Shown here: positions 1 to 9,101 of the stretch, piece by piece | How the letters are laid out: every line of letters starts with the position of its first letter | Numbering within the stretch: position 1 is the stretch's first letter | DNA from: Chitinophaga sancti | GTDB taxonomy: Bacteria > Bacteroidota > Bacteroidia > Chitinophagales > Chitinophagaceae | Reading direction: 5' to 3' | NCBI RefSeq assembly: GCF_034424315.1 | Contig: NZ_CP139972.1 | Location: 2,852,001-2,916,000, forward strand | Length of the DNA stretch: 64,000 bases | Program-made: the position numbers and the translations under genes | Notes under the pieces: generated by a model | What the model was told of the DNA's origin: nothing | What the model saw: only the letters and a program-made list of their open reading frames with translations | The model's database searches: none

Positions 1-331
1 AGAACGACATCGGTAATCGTATCACATGATTGAACAAGCGCAGGGACAGATCATTCAATACCCGGTTGCTGATCCAGCTGTACATATACTCTGCCGCCAT
101 ACCCAACACCACCCTGAATACATAAGTGGCAAGTATGACAGACAATATCCCAAAGAGCATATCGGTCTTCTTTTCTACCAGGGCATGATCTATAATGATC
201 TTCAAAAAATAAGGAGATGCAAGGGCCGCCATATTGCCAAGTACCATCAACAACAATAACAGTGCTTCATACCTGATATAAGGCCTTAGGAAGACGAAAA
301 ATCGCTTCCAGATCGTACTCCGGGTTTCCAT
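1..331 (-). CDS. ABC exporter, N-terminal membrane-domain fragment (cut by window edge)
   Basis: The first 110 codons of a gene that runs off the left edge. The translation opens METRSTIWKRFFVFLRPYIR and continues with a hydrophobic helix (LLLLLMVLGNMAALASPYFL) and KIIIDHALVEKK, the usual start of a type I ABC exporter membrane domain of the MsbA/peptide-exporter kind. No C39 peptidase domain precedes the membrane domain, so this exporter would not cleave a leader itself. It starts 12 bp after the JmjC gene and ends the visible part of the long operon. The likely role is export of the cluster's product; this is inferred from context. The ATPase domain lies outside the window. Confidence 0.8.
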   Translation of the reverse strand, partial: METRSTIWKRFFVFLRPYIRYEALLLLLMVLGNMAALASPYFLKIIIDHALVEKKTDMLFGILSVILATYVFRVVLGMAAEYMYSWISNRVLNDLSLRLFNHVIRLPMSF

Positions 332-343
332 ATGTAATTGTTG

Positions 344-1156
344 TTAGGACTTGTTTAAATAGATACCAGCAATTTCCTGCATTTTCCTTGCAGCATTTGC
401 ATACCCCTGTTTCTCAAAGAACCGTAATATGACCTGGTAATTCTCCCCGTTAATAAAATTCTCTGACAGGGCCAGGCTAGGCTTCAATACAATCGCCCAA
501 TGCCAGATATTGGCCGGACAATAAATAAGTTCTCCCGGCTCCTGTATACATACCACAGGGGTTGTATCTCTCAGCATCGGAAAACTGGCAGGATCTGCCG
601 TCAAAGGGTCAAACTCCCCATTATAGATCAAGTGCTCCTGCTCCGGTGGAAAGAACAACCATAGTTTCTTTCCCTCAAACAATGCATTCCAGAAGCTCGA
701 TCCCCATATATCCTGGTGCAAATTACTCCTGGCCCCACTTGGACCAAAGTACAGGCATGACAACTCTATGCGCCGTGTCAATGCCCTGGTTGTATAATAA
801 TCCTTATACCAGCAATGAAATGCAGCAGGCACCTGGTATTCCCCCACCATATTATTCTCAAGGTGCAGGGTAGACTTCCCATAATAAGGCACCTCATCAG
901 CCGTATTATAAATATAGTCCGCATAAGCCGCCATCTCAGTCTGTATATAACTCACCTGACCATTCATCTTCCGGTCTGCCGACACCTTCCATTTGCCAAA
1001 CTTATCTGCCAGGTGTAGAATATTCCACTTCGGGTACGCAGCCCATTGTTGCATCACACCATCATACAATACAGGCTGAGACCTGTCTATATACTCCTCA
1101 GGAGTAGACGCACGGATGATGTTCCGCTGTTGCGGAAAAAGAGGAAGGAATGTCAT
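344..1156 (-). CDS. JmjC/cupin-like Fe(II)/2-oxoglutarate oxygenase
   Basis: A 270-residue protein with the cupin_8/JmjC layout. The metal ligands are visible as H147-x-D149 (in NLHQDIWG) and a distal H219 (in CPANIWHW), followed by the conserved-looking segment LALSENFI. Such enzymes hydroxylate protein or peptide side chains using Fe(II), O2 and 2-oxoglutarate. There is no signal peptide, so it is cytoplasmic. The ATG at 1156 is preferred over the in-frame TTG two codons earlier; it lies 8 bp after the carrier-like gene. Within the operon it is one of two cupins with intact ligands, so peptide hydroxylation is the likely job. The substrate is not shown by the sequence. Confidence 0.8.
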   Translation of the reverse strand: MTFLPLFPQQRNIIRASTPEEYIDRSQPVLYDGVMQQWAAYPKWNILHLADKFGKWKVSADRKMNGQVSYIQTEMAAYADYIYNTADEVPYYGKSTLHLENNMVGEYQVPAAFHCWYKDYYTTRALTRRIELSCLYFGPSGARSNLHQDIWGSSFWNALFEGKKLWLFFPPEQEHLIYNGEFDPLTADPASFPMLRDTTPVVCIQEPGELIYCPANIWHWAIVLKPSLALSENFINGENYQVILRFFEKQGYANAARKMQEIAGIYLNKS

Positions 1157-1164
1157 AAACAATA

Positions 1165-1431
1165 CTATAAAACTGCTGGAGAATGCCGGATGATCACCGC
1201 CGCCATATGCTCCAGGCTACTGAAAAAAAAGTAATCTACCTCATGATCAGGTATGGATATCTCAAACCTGGATTCGATAAAAGCTACCCATTGAAGGCTG
1301 GCACTATCATCCTGCGAAAAAAGGTATAAAAGGTTCAGTCTGATCAATTCATCTGTAAACAACTGCGGTACAGGCAAACGGGCTCTCAGTTCAGAAAGCA
1401 GGTAACTTTCCAGCGTTTCGGGGATGACCAT
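1165..1431 (-). CDS. acyl-carrier-protein-like small protein, probable loss of the pantetheine serine
   Basis: An 88-residue acidic protein resembling the second half of acyl carrier proteins: WVAFIESRFEISIPDHEVDY is followed by FFSSLEHMAAVI, matching the usual LExxFxIxIPDxE and the helix IV segment. In an ungapped alignment to a standard ACP, the phosphopantetheine serine position falls on an aspartate (DDSASL instead of DSL). A one-residue gap would bring a serine into place, so carrier function is undecided. It sits 20 bp after the permease and 8 bp before a JmjC oxygenase, which suggests it works with that enzyme, perhaps as a carrier or a protein-binding partner. Confidence 0.6.
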   Translation of the reverse strand: MVIPETLESYLLSELRARLPVPQLFTDELIRLNLLYLFSQDDSASLQWVAFIESRFEISIPDHEVDYFFFSSLEHMAAVIIRHSPAVL

Positions 1432-1451
1432 GCAGACAATATTTTAAATGA

Positions 1452-3773
1452 TTATTCTTTCAACACATGGATAGGATTGATCTTCTCCAACCGGAATGAA
1501 TAAAACAAAACGACCAGGAATATAATAAAGCCCATACATACCAGCGGGATTAGGAATGAGACAGGGTGCAGATATATACGATAAGGGAATTTATCCAGCC
1601 AGTTATTCAGGAACATATAAGATACCGGGATGGCGATCAATACGGCAATCACAATACATTGCAAAAAATCTTTGAAGATCAGTAATAACATCTGTTGCTG
1701 TGAACTGCCAAACACTTTCCGGATACCCATTTCCCGCATGCGCTTGATAATAGAAAAATTAACCAGCCCCAGGAAACCAGACATCGCGATCAGGATACAT
1801 ACAATGCTAAATAAAAATGACCGTCTGCCCAGGTTCGCTTCATCCTGGTACAAGGTATCCAATGAATCCTTTACCCAGAAATAAGATTCCTGCTTGCCAC
1901 TATCATTCCGTCCCAGCTTTTCCAGGTAAGCGATCGCATCAGCCTCACGGCCAGGCACAGGACGTATAAAGATATAATCAGCTTCTGAAGGATAATCTGC
2001 AATGATCAACGGATCAATAGGATTATACAGTGAGGTGAAGTTAAAGTCATCTGCAATGCCGGTAACCCGGCAATTATTGCCAAATACATTGATCGTTTTA
2101 TTGAGTATCGCCACTTCCCCGCCCATGATCTTTGCCGCTTTTTTGTTGATCACCACCGGCAGATCAGCACCAAATTCCGCGCCGGCATTACCTGTCAGCA
2201 ATTTTACTTTAAACGTCTTTACAAAGTCCTTATCCGTATACAACACGGCAAACCTTACACTATCAGCCGGCGTCTTACCAGTCCATGCCACATCCCCGGT
2301 CATCGGTGTACCACTGATCAGGTTCGAACTCGAAAAGGTCTCACTCGTTACAAAACTCTTACCCGCCAGCTCCTGTTTCAACAAGTCTATCTTCTGCACT
2401 TCATCCGGACTTAACTTCTTACCAATAATATTTTCTTTATTATACCCAAGATCCTTATCCAGCAGATACCGCACCTGCCTGTTCGTCGTAAAGGCTATAT
2501 ATATCAGGAATATGGAGATAAAGAACTGTAAGGTGAACAGGATCTTCGTGATGCCAATACCGCCAATCTTAGCCCCCTGATGGCTCTTCAACACGCTCAA
2601 CGGACTGAAGGAAGTAAGCCGCAAAGCAGGATACACGCTGGCCAGTAAGCCTGTCACCATAAATACGCCCAAAATAAATAACCAGAACTGCCACGATTGT
2701 ATAGGGAAACGAAGGTTTTCGGACAGGTATTCATTGATAAATGGCAACAGCAGGAAAGTAAGCAGCAATGACAACACAACGGATATAAACACCGTGATAT
2801 AAGCCTCACTGATCAGCTGCCATACCAAAGTACCCCTGCCAGCCCCGATCAGTCGTTTTACACTCAGCTCTTTGGTACGCTTAAATGAACTGGCAATATA
2901 CAGGTTCATAAAATTGATACAACCCATACCTAACAGGAAAAACGCAGCAACCATGAACAGGCGAACATATAATATGCGGCCTCCATCGACCTTCCCATTA
3001 TTAAAATTTGAATACAGATGAATATCCCTGAAAGGTTGAAGCAAGATCGATACAGCAGAAAGACCAGCTATTTTTTTATTGATACTATTTACTACGTTAG
3101 CAGCACTTGCCTTTTCATTCAGCTTTATATACGTTTCGTAATTATAACTGCCGATATGCTCATTGGTATCCTTCTCCATCGGAATAAAGAAATCACTGCT
3201 GAAAGTCGAATGCTCAGGAAAGCTTTCAAATACACCTTTCACCATATATTCCTTTTGGTTCAACGCAAGCACATTATTCTCCGACTGCGTACGCCAGTCT
3301 TTTCCATACAACCGCTCAGCCAATGACGAAGAAATAACAATGGCAGAAAGGTCGGTCAATGCTACATCAGCAGTGCCCAGCAGGAATGGCTGTGGAAAGA
3401 TCCTGAAAATATCGGCACTGGCATACCGCCCGTTTGACCGCGCTTGTTTACCGGCCGCTTTAATCAGACCTCCGCTAACCGGTTTTGTATAAGCAACAGC
3501 TTCCACACCAGCTACCCCCGGCCCCATTGCACGGATCAGTGGCAGCGATGTAGACCTGGCTGACCGCACTCCACCATTTACAGTATAATTGGTCACTACC
3601 TGGTAAACACTATCATTTTTCAGGAAAGTGTTGTAACTTTTTTCCTTGGTCACCCAAAGGATCAGGATAATGAACGACGCCATGCCAATAGATAATCCCA
3701 GCGTGTTAATTAAAAAAAGCAACCTATTACTCTTGTAGATCCTAATGGTTTTTTGCAAAAAAGTGGAGAGCAT
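1452..3773 (-). CDS. FtsX/MacB-type ABC transporter permease
   Basis: A 773-residue membrane protein with the Bacteroidota two-halves FtsX architecture: an N-terminal helix (LLFLINTLGLSIGMASFIILIL), a periplasmic MacB-like core domain, three helices around residues 275-400, a second periplasmic domain, and three C-terminal helices ending in FYSFRLEKINPIHVLKE. The segment MREMGIRKVFGSS is typical of these permeases. ATG at 3773 is preferred to the TTG at 3779. No partner ATPase gene is in the window. In this operon it may extract or expel the modified peptide or give self-protection; this is inferred. MacB-type permeases couple cytoplasmic ATP hydrolysis to periplasmic substrate movement. Confidence 0.85.
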   Translation of the reverse strand: MLSTFLQKTIRIYKSNRLLFLINTLGLSIGMASFIILILWVTKEKSYNTFLKNDSVYQVVTNYTVNGGVRSARSTSLPLIRAMGPGVAGVEAVAYTKPVSGGLIKAAGKQARSNGRYASADIFRIFPQPFLLGTADVALTDLSAIVISSSLAERLYGKDWRTQSENNVLALNQKEYMVKGVFESFPEHSTFSSDFFIPMEKDTNEHIGSYNYETYIKLNEKASAANVVNSINKKIAGLSAVSILLQPFRDIHLYSNFNNGKVDGGRILYVRLFMVAAFFLLGMGCINFMNLYIASSFKRTKELSVKRLIGAGRGTLVWQLISEAYITVFISVVLSLLLTFLLLPFINEYLSENLRFPIQSWQFWLFILGVFMVTGLLASVYPALRLTSFSPLSVLKSHQGAKIGGIGITKILFTLQFFISIFLIYIAFTTNRQVRYLLDKDLGYNKENIIGKKLSPDEVQKIDLLKQELAGKSFVTSETFSSSNLISGTPMTGDVAWTGKTPADSVRFAVLYTDKDFVKTFKVKLLTGNAGAEFGADLPVVINKKAAKIMGGEVAILNKTINVFGNNCRVTGIADDFNFTSLYNPIDPLIIADYPSEADYIFIRPVPGREADAIAYLEKLGRNDSGKQESYFWVKDSLDTLYQDEANLGRRSFLFSIVCILIAMSGFLGLVNFSIIKRMREMGIRKVFGSSQQQMLLLIFKDFLQCIVIAVLIAIPVSYMFLNNWLDKFPYRIYLHPVSFLIPLVCMGFIIFLVVLFYSFRLEKINPIHVLKE

Positions 3774-3782
3774 TTTCAAAAA

Positions 3783-4847
3783 TTAAGTATGGGTTTCCAA
3801 TAACACAATCTGGCCGGAGAATGCCACTTTCGATAAGAATATTGACTTTCTGATCACGCTGGCAATATATGGGTCCAAAACTAAAAACTTCCCATTATTT
3901 ATTATAAAATAATTTATAAGCGCATACCCGAAATATACATTCAACAGTGAGCGGGTATTAAAAAAATTACCTAACAGTAAGGTATCTACATGATCAAACA
4001 GCTTTGGTGATAACACCGGCTTTAAGGCCGGAACTCCCGGAACGACATGCATTTCAGGCACAAAGAAACTCATATTGAACAATACAGGAACACCTTTCAC
4101 AGCCTCTAAATGGCTGGCATACGAAACTATTTTGTAGTCCTCATTGCTCCATGTTAAATAATTATTACCAACAGGTGATCGATTGCTCTGGTAATGCAGA
4201 CTAAGGGCTTCTACCCCCGCATCCTCAATTGCCACTACTTCACTTGTAGCCAACCGCCTGCACAAAATACCTGAAAAAGCAGCTGCCGCATAACTGGTTC
4301 CTCCCCTGATCACCTGCCGGTCATGATCATACAACAATCGTTGATGAACGCCTTTCGCCAGCACGGTAATATAACTGTCGCCAATATAAACATAGCGATC
4401 TATCTCCTGTATCAGGCCAGCCCCTACCCCATATACAAATGGATAGGCTGCCGGATAGCATAACTTCGAACAATCAAAATGAGCGGCTGCTACGAGTAGC
4501 TTTCCCTGCTGATGACATTCCAGGCAACATTCCAGCAACTCAGCGGAGGGATTTTCAGTACCAAGTATACCCAGGCTGATATTGATGATCCGGACATCGT
4601 CCTGCGTAGCACAATACCGCAATGCCTTGCATAATAAGGGTACATTGATCTTGTCATCAGGTACCATTCTTACAGACAACAGATCAGCAGCAGGATAAAC
4701 CTGCCTGATCACATGGGCGATATTGGTACCATGAAACACGTTGCTATCATTAATATTACCCGCTGCTGACTCATAAATATTAACTTCCCTGATCCCACTC
4801 ACCCTGTCCATCAACACACCTTCATCTATTATCGCGACTACAGGCAT
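3783..4847 (-). CDS. subtilisin-like S8 serine peptidase, cytoplasmic, with altered oxyanion site
   Basis: A 354-residue protein with the S8 triad in order: D8 (VVAIIDEG), H39 (FHGTN) and S185 (RGGTSYAAAA). The usual oxyanion-hole motif AAGN is replaced by AAHF at residues 121-124, so the asparagine is absent. There is no signal peptide or prodomain; the catalytic part ends near residue 200 and is followed by about 150 residues of unrecognised sequence. Cytoplasmic S8 proteases in RiPP clusters often cut leaders or macrocyclise. It starts 2 bp after the upstream unknown gene, so the two are probably translated together. The missing Asn may mean reduced hydrolysis, or a binding or transpeptidation role. 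Confidence 0.85.
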   Translation of the reverse strand: MPVVAIIDEGVLMDRVSGIREVNIYESAAGNINDSNVFHGTNIAHVIRQVYPAADLLSVRMVPDDKINVPLLCKALRYCATQDDVRIINISLGILGTENPSAELLECCLECHQQGKLLVAAAHFDCSKLCYPAAYPFVYGVGAGLIQEIDRYVYIGDSYITVLAKGVHQRLLYDHDRQVIRGGTSYAAAAFSGILCRRLATSEVVAIEDAGVEALSLHYQSNRSPVGNNYLTWSNEDYKIVSYASHLEAVKGVPVLFNMSFFVPEMHVVPGVPALKPVLSPKLFDHVDTLLLGNFFNTRSLLNVYFGYALINYFIINNGKFLVLDPYIASVIRKSIFLSKVAFSGQIVLLETHT

Positions 4848-4849
4848 AT

Positions 4850-5707
4850 TTATGTGTTTAACAGGTATGCATAATCATACGTATCGTCATATACCTTATT
4901 GAGAATACCCAGTAAGGAAAGGAAATGTTTATAGTTAAAATTGCCCTGTGAGATGGATACATTATCTCCCACTTTCATAGCATAAGGTCGCTGCGCAACC
5001 ACCTGTTCATGGCTTTGCTGCTGCCAGGCCAATACAGCTTCACTGATCTCCTTCACCACCGGGTTCCGCTTGCTGCAGACCACCTCCGGGATCAGGCGGA
5101 TCTTGATCGCCTTAAATACAGTTCCGCCATAGTACTGCTCCTTCGTACCAATGGTCATCTCCTTGATATAGTAGGCCAAATGCGGTTGGTCAGCCAGGAA
5201 GGAAATACTGTTTGCAACAAATGTACACAGGTGATCTATAGCGATCAATATCTCGAACTGAAAGGCCGCCTTTACCCAATAGGAAATATTAATAAACCCG
5301 GCTGCCAGCTCCTTCTTTTCCACTATCCATTCGTGCACGGCATAACCATGCTCCTGAAAGAGGCTACACACTTTTTCTGCATGCAAAAACGACTCATACA
5401 CCCTGCCCGTTTCAAAACTATGCCCCCATTCGCCCATACTTACATCGGCAGCCGTCTTGAAAGTAATATCCGGCTGTACACGGTTCAGCATCTCCTTCAG
5501 AAATACAGACAACCGGTAACTCGCCGTATTGAGAGAGAGATAAGCTGCCTTATCCCTGTTAAAAGCCGCCTTCAGATCATGCTGCCTATTGATAAAATAA
5601 TACTGAAGATGCTGAGGTATCACAGTATCATGATACACCCTTTTATAATCCGGCACCTGTTGCAAAATAGCGGCTAACTCCATAGATAAGTGATTATTTG
5701 TTAGCAT
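4850..5707 (-). CDS. unknown protein of the peptide-maturation operon
   Basis: A 285-residue soluble protein that I do not recognise. It has no signal peptide, no membrane helix and few cysteines. Visible features are a tyrosine- and histidine-rich first half (HLQYYFINRQHDLKAAF), a middle segment ADVSMGEWGHSFETGRVYES, and a C-terminus ending in NKVYDDTYDYAYLLNT. Its start overlaps the end of the radical SAM gene by 14 bp, and its stop is 2 bp before the S8 protease start, so it is translationally embedded between the two. That position suggests a partner, scaffold or substrate-recognition protein for one of these enzymes. The function is open. Confidence 0.75.
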   Translation of the reverse strand: MLTNNHLSMELAAILQQVPDYKRVYHDTVIPQHLQYYFINRQHDLKAAFNRDKAAYLSLNTASYRLSVFLKEMLNRVQPDITFKTAADVSMGEWGHSFETGRVYESFLHAEKVCSLFQEHGYAVHEWIVEKKELAAGFINISYWVKAAFQFEILIAIDHLCTFVANSISFLADQPHLAYYIKEMTIGTKEQYYGGTVFKAIKIRLIPEVVCSKRNPVVKEISEAVLAWQQQSHEQVVAQRPYAMKVGDNVSISQGNFNYKHFLSLLGILNKVYDDTYDYAYLLNT

Positions 5708-7151
5708 GGGTCTGGTGCGCAGTATTCTTTGGAGTTGCTATCACTACCCTATCTTCATTCTCCTGCATCAGGTCATACATCTTTTCAAAATACGCCGGTA
5801 GCTGCGTCTTCCAGGCCGTACAGGGAAGTTCATTTTCTTTCAGCATATTCAATGTATCATATGCACATGACAAGCCTTCGCATACCGGGTTAAACTTACA
5901 ATTGTAGCAGGTAGGATGGACTGTGGTACGATTATAATCCAGGTATTTTCTGAAATCCTCCGGATCCCAGCTGGCAAACACCTGCTGGCCGGATGACTTA
6001 CGCGTATCATGGATCGTCTCCCAACACTTATGTATCGTACCCTCTGTATCAAATGTAAAACTATAGGGAGATACATAAGTGGCGCAGTCACTTTGCTTCT
6101 CAGGAAATTTCCATTTCAGCTTCGGTGGCTTCACATTTGTATGTCCGGGCCAGCTGGCAAATTTTTCAATGAGCAATTCACTAAAAGCATGTTCTGCTTC
6201 AAAGAACTCTTCCTGGGTCATAAAGCGCAGATCTGCGATATCAGCATCCTTATACGCACGCATCCACGCCAGCTTGATAGATACCTCCCTGAACCGCTGT
6301 GGCCAGATGCCATATGCCTGCAGATCATCCAGCAGGGCAGGCAAAGTAGCCGCCACTCTTTTGTCGGTATTGATACGGATATTCGCATTCATACCCAGCG
6401 GCATCATAGAAAGGTGCTCCAGTATCTTTTCATAATTTTTACCACCACGGCTCTTCAATGGACGGTACACATCATGCACCTCCTTACTCCCATCAATGGT
6501 GATCTGCACATCCTTCACCTGGTTTTCCTTCAGGAAAAACCAATTCTCCCTGTCAAGCAGGATCCCGTTCGTAATGATCGATGCATCATAAGCGATATTA
6601 TACTTCTCACAGAGCGGTATAAAATGTGCTGAAAGCTGGCGTATAGCTTCTTTATTGATCAGCGGCTCGCCACCGTACCATACAATGGAAAGAGAAGACC
6701 ACTTCTTAACAGGCGCTCTCTGGATCATATCTTCAATATAAGCCGCAATTCCTTCTACCACCTCCTTGTCACGCAGGCTCTTATTGGGTTTGATCACTTC
6801 AAAACAATACGGACAGCCCATATTACAGGTGATGGTAGTACCGATCGTCAAGCCGATGTGCGAATTATCAGTATACTTACGTAATTGACTGTTATGATAA
6901 TTTTGCTGATAATTAGCGATTTCATCCAGCTGGTTATCTACAAAAAAACCAAGTGATGCCAGCCTGGATAACTCCTCTTCCAACGCAGGATAAGCCGCTG
7001 GTGTAAATTCCGGCAACACCGATAGCTCGCTGACCACCTTTCCAAGGCGATTGGTCAACACCTGCAATCCACCACTGATGATATTATATAAAAGATAATC
7101 ACCGGAACTCCGGATAGGTATTAACTCATTATAATGGCTGAACTTTATCAT
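5694..7151 (-). CDS. radical SAM/SPASM peptide-modifying enzyme
   Basis: A 485-residue enzyme. The radical SAM cluster motif is C109-x3-C113-x2-C116 (TCNMGCPYCF). Downstream IVWYGGEPLI is the usual GGEP SAM-binding strand. The C-terminal SPASM region carries cysteines in DCATYV, HKCWE, CYNCKFNPVCEGLSC and PCTAW, enough for auxiliary 4Fe-4S clusters. Residues 1-95 (FSHYNELIPI...DYLLYNIISG...GFFVDNQLDE) resemble the small winged-helix leader-binding domain common at the front of such enzymes; this is inferred. It would install a radical-dependent change such as a thioether, C-C crosslink or epimerisation on a ribosomal peptide. The substrate is not in view. Confidence 0.9.
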   Translation of the reverse strand: MIKFSHYNELIPIRSSGDYLLYNIISGGLQVLTNRLGKVVSELSVLPEFTPAAYPALEEELSRLASLGFFVDNQLDEIANYQQNYHNSQLRKYTDNSHIGLTIGTTITCNMGCPYCFEVIKPNKSLRDKEVVEGIAAYIEDMIQRAPVKKWSSLSIVWYGGEPLINKEAIRQLSAHFIPLCEKYNIAYDASIITNGILLDRENWFFLKENQVKDVQITIDGSKEVHDVYRPLKSRGGKNYEKILEHLSMMPLGMNANIRINTDKRVAATLPALLDDLQAYGIWPQRFREVSIKLAWMRAYKDADIADLRFMTQEEFFEAEHAFSELLIEKFASWPGHTNVKPPKLKWKFPEKQSDCATYVSPYSFTFDTEGTIHKCWETIHDTRKSSGQQVFASWDPEDFRKYLDYNRTTVHPTCYNCKFNPVCEGLSCAYDTLNMLKENELPCTAWKTQLPAYFEKMYDLMQENEDRVVIATPKNTAHQTHANK

Positions 7152-7181
7152 GGATTCGGGTTTATTTATTGAACATGTATT

Positions 7182-9101
7182 TTAAAGCTGGATCAACTGC
7201 TTAGCATATTGCAACAGTTTATCCTGGTAAGGGGCCAGGTCCCTGGCATGGGTACGCGCCACCCATATATCCGGCATAATTCCTTTTCCTTCAGTATACA
7301 GTGCAGGGTCAAATACCAGCTCCCTGAAGGTGGTATGCAACTGCACCAATAATCCGGATGGAAAATGAAAAATAACAGGGCTTGCAATAGCCCCCATCGT
7401 TGGCGAATCACCTACAAGAAATGTATTAGGCCGTCTTTTCATCCCGAGTATGAACATCTCTGCTGCACAGGCAGTTCCTTTATCTGCCAGTATCACCACC
7501 TTTGCCATCGGGTTACACCGGAAAGGAAGTGGTAACGGCGTCACCAGCATGGACTCGTCAAACCAGGGATAATGCCGCTTGCCAAGACTGTATGCCTGGT
7601 CTGCAAATAAGGATAGCGTTTTCATCACGTCTGCACTATAGCCGCCGCCGTTACCCCTGAGATCGATGATTACACCCTTTATGCCGGGCCGGTTATAGAA
7701 GGCATTCAAAAACCAATAGTACTCGTCTCCTTTCCAGTTGCCCACCCTGATAAGCACCATATCCTTTGATAACCATTCCACGCCGGGCTGGGGCGAAAAG
7801 TTACTTCCGGCACGCACAGGCAGGGTATAAGGTATATGAACGGTCCTGATCTTCGTAGTACTGTCATCAGCAAGACTGATATGCAGGGTATCTGTTTCCT
7901 TACGGAATAAAAGTAAATTCGGATCTCCGGTGGCAGGTACCGGCAGCCCATCAAGTGCAACTACTTTAGCGCCGGGCTGAATAGAGTCCCGGTACTGGTC
8001 ATTTAACACTGCTGCCACGACTACATCATCTCCAATGGTACGTAGCCGCAAAGGCCCATTTCGCAACCTTGCACTACGCGGTTTCGCAGGTAGGAGGGGC
8101 AAGGTAATATCCAGGTGTGGATCACTATAACATCGCTTAAAAGTAATTTTGAGGTCTGCTAACAAGGCGGGATAAGGTCTGTTACTATCTTTAAATACAC
8201 TGTCCAGTGCTGCCTGTGCTGCTGCTCTATTGACCGCCCGTTGTTTTTCATAAGGATACAGCTCTGTAAACGACCGCATCAATCCTGCCAGCAGCTTTAC
8301 TTCAGCATCATGACTACTGTCACCAATAAAATTAACATAGCCGGTCAGGTAGCCTTTTTCCAATCCAAACTCCTCAAAAGAAACCGGCACCACCTGCCTG
8401 CGGGCAGAAGTACCATGTTCATAAAAGTAAGAAGAGTAATTACCAAACATCCGTGTATAAGTCTCCTGTGGCTGCCCCGTCAGACTATCGATCCAGGCAA
8501 AAACATTGCGTCCTGGCCGGATACGAAATTCATCTACCCTAAGTTCTCCCACTACCATCGCTGATCGTTGCGCAGGTTTCACCGGTACATATAACAGCAT
8601 AAAACACTTCACAGCAAGATTTTCCTCCTCAAAGGCCTCACCATTGCTATGCTCCCAGGTACTGATATAGGAAGCTACCGGGGGCTGAAATCCATCGTAT
8701 GCCACAGGTATTTCTTTATAGTGCCAGCTGCCATCTATTCCCTGGCAGGCAAGCATAATCTTCTTTACATTTTGCGTGTAGTAGGATAGGTTCAGCCTAC
8801 CTGCATCATAATTGAATGACAGTGTTCCCGCCGGCAACAATTGCTTAAACAGGAAAGTGTCGGACCCCCATTCTGCATCTGACAGCAGCTTGTTGGCTAC
8901 TTCAGGCAGACGGGTTCCTTTTTCATTGATGAGAATACCCAGGCTATCTTTGAGATCAGGAAAACGAACAGCACTTTTCACAAAAGCGTCCGGAGTCCAT
9001 TTATTCACTATTTCAGCAGGATAAGAGACCGCCGTCCACTGTGCACGAGCAACGGACACACAGAGGCAACAGCTTAACAACCAGGCATATAATAACTTCA
9101 T
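7182..9101 (-). CDS. secreted S41-like peptidase with Cys in place of the usual Ser
   Basis: A 639-residue protein with an N-terminal signal peptide (MKLLYAWLLSCCLCVSVARA). The C-terminal half is an S41/tail-specific protease fold: a PDZ-like segment near 355-400, VIIDLRGNGGGYSADV at 477-492, VVILADKGTACAAEMF at 535-550, and FLVGDSPTMGAIASP. In S41 enzymes the GTASASE-type motif carries the catalytic serine; here the aligned residue is C545. The Lys of CtpA-type enzymes is also not evident, as in other Bacteroidota S41 relatives. Being periplasmic, it could trim the exported product. It abuts the glycosyltransferase gene with no gap (stop and start adjacent). Confidence 0.8.
   Translation of the reverse strand: MKLLYAWLLSCCLCVSVARAQWTAVSYPAEIVNKWTPDAFVKSAVRFPDLKDSLGILINEKGTRLPEVANKLLSDAEWGSDTFLFKQLLPAGTLSFNYDAGRLNLSYYTQNVKKIMLACQGIDGSWHYKEIPVAYDGFQPPVASYISTWEHSNGEAFEEENLAVKCFMLLYVPVKPAQRSAMVVGELRVDEFRIRPGRNVFAWIDSLTGQPQETYTRMFGNYSSYFYEHGTSARRQVVPVSFEEFGLEKGYLTGYVNFIGDSSHDAEVKLLAGLMRSFTELYPYEKQRAVNRAAAQAALDSVFKDSNRPYPALLADLKITFKRCYSDPHLDITLPLLPAKPRSARLRNGPLRLRTIGDDVVVAAVLNDQYRDSIQPGAKVVALDGLPVPATGDPNLLLFRKETDTLHISLADDSTTKIRTVHIPYTLPVRAGSNFSPQPGVEWLSKDMVLIRVGNWKGDEYYWFLNAFYNRPGIKGVIIDLRGNGGGYSADVMKTLSLFADQAYSLGKRHYPWFDESMLVTPLPLPFRCNPMAKVVILADKGTACAAEMFILGMKRRPNTFLVGDSPTMGAIASPVIFHFPSGLLVQLHTTFRELVFDPALYTEGKGIMPDIWVARTHARDLAPYQDKLLQYAKQLIQL

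Noticed and set aside
26..259. Plus-strand 77-codon open frame at the left edge
   Set aside because: It is the shadow of the minus-strand ABC exporter, whose translation gives a typical membrane domain.
1452..3773. FtsX-type permease as the peptide exporter itself
   Set aside because: MacB-like permeases need a separate ATPase, which is absent here; the ABC exporter at the window edge is the better candidate.
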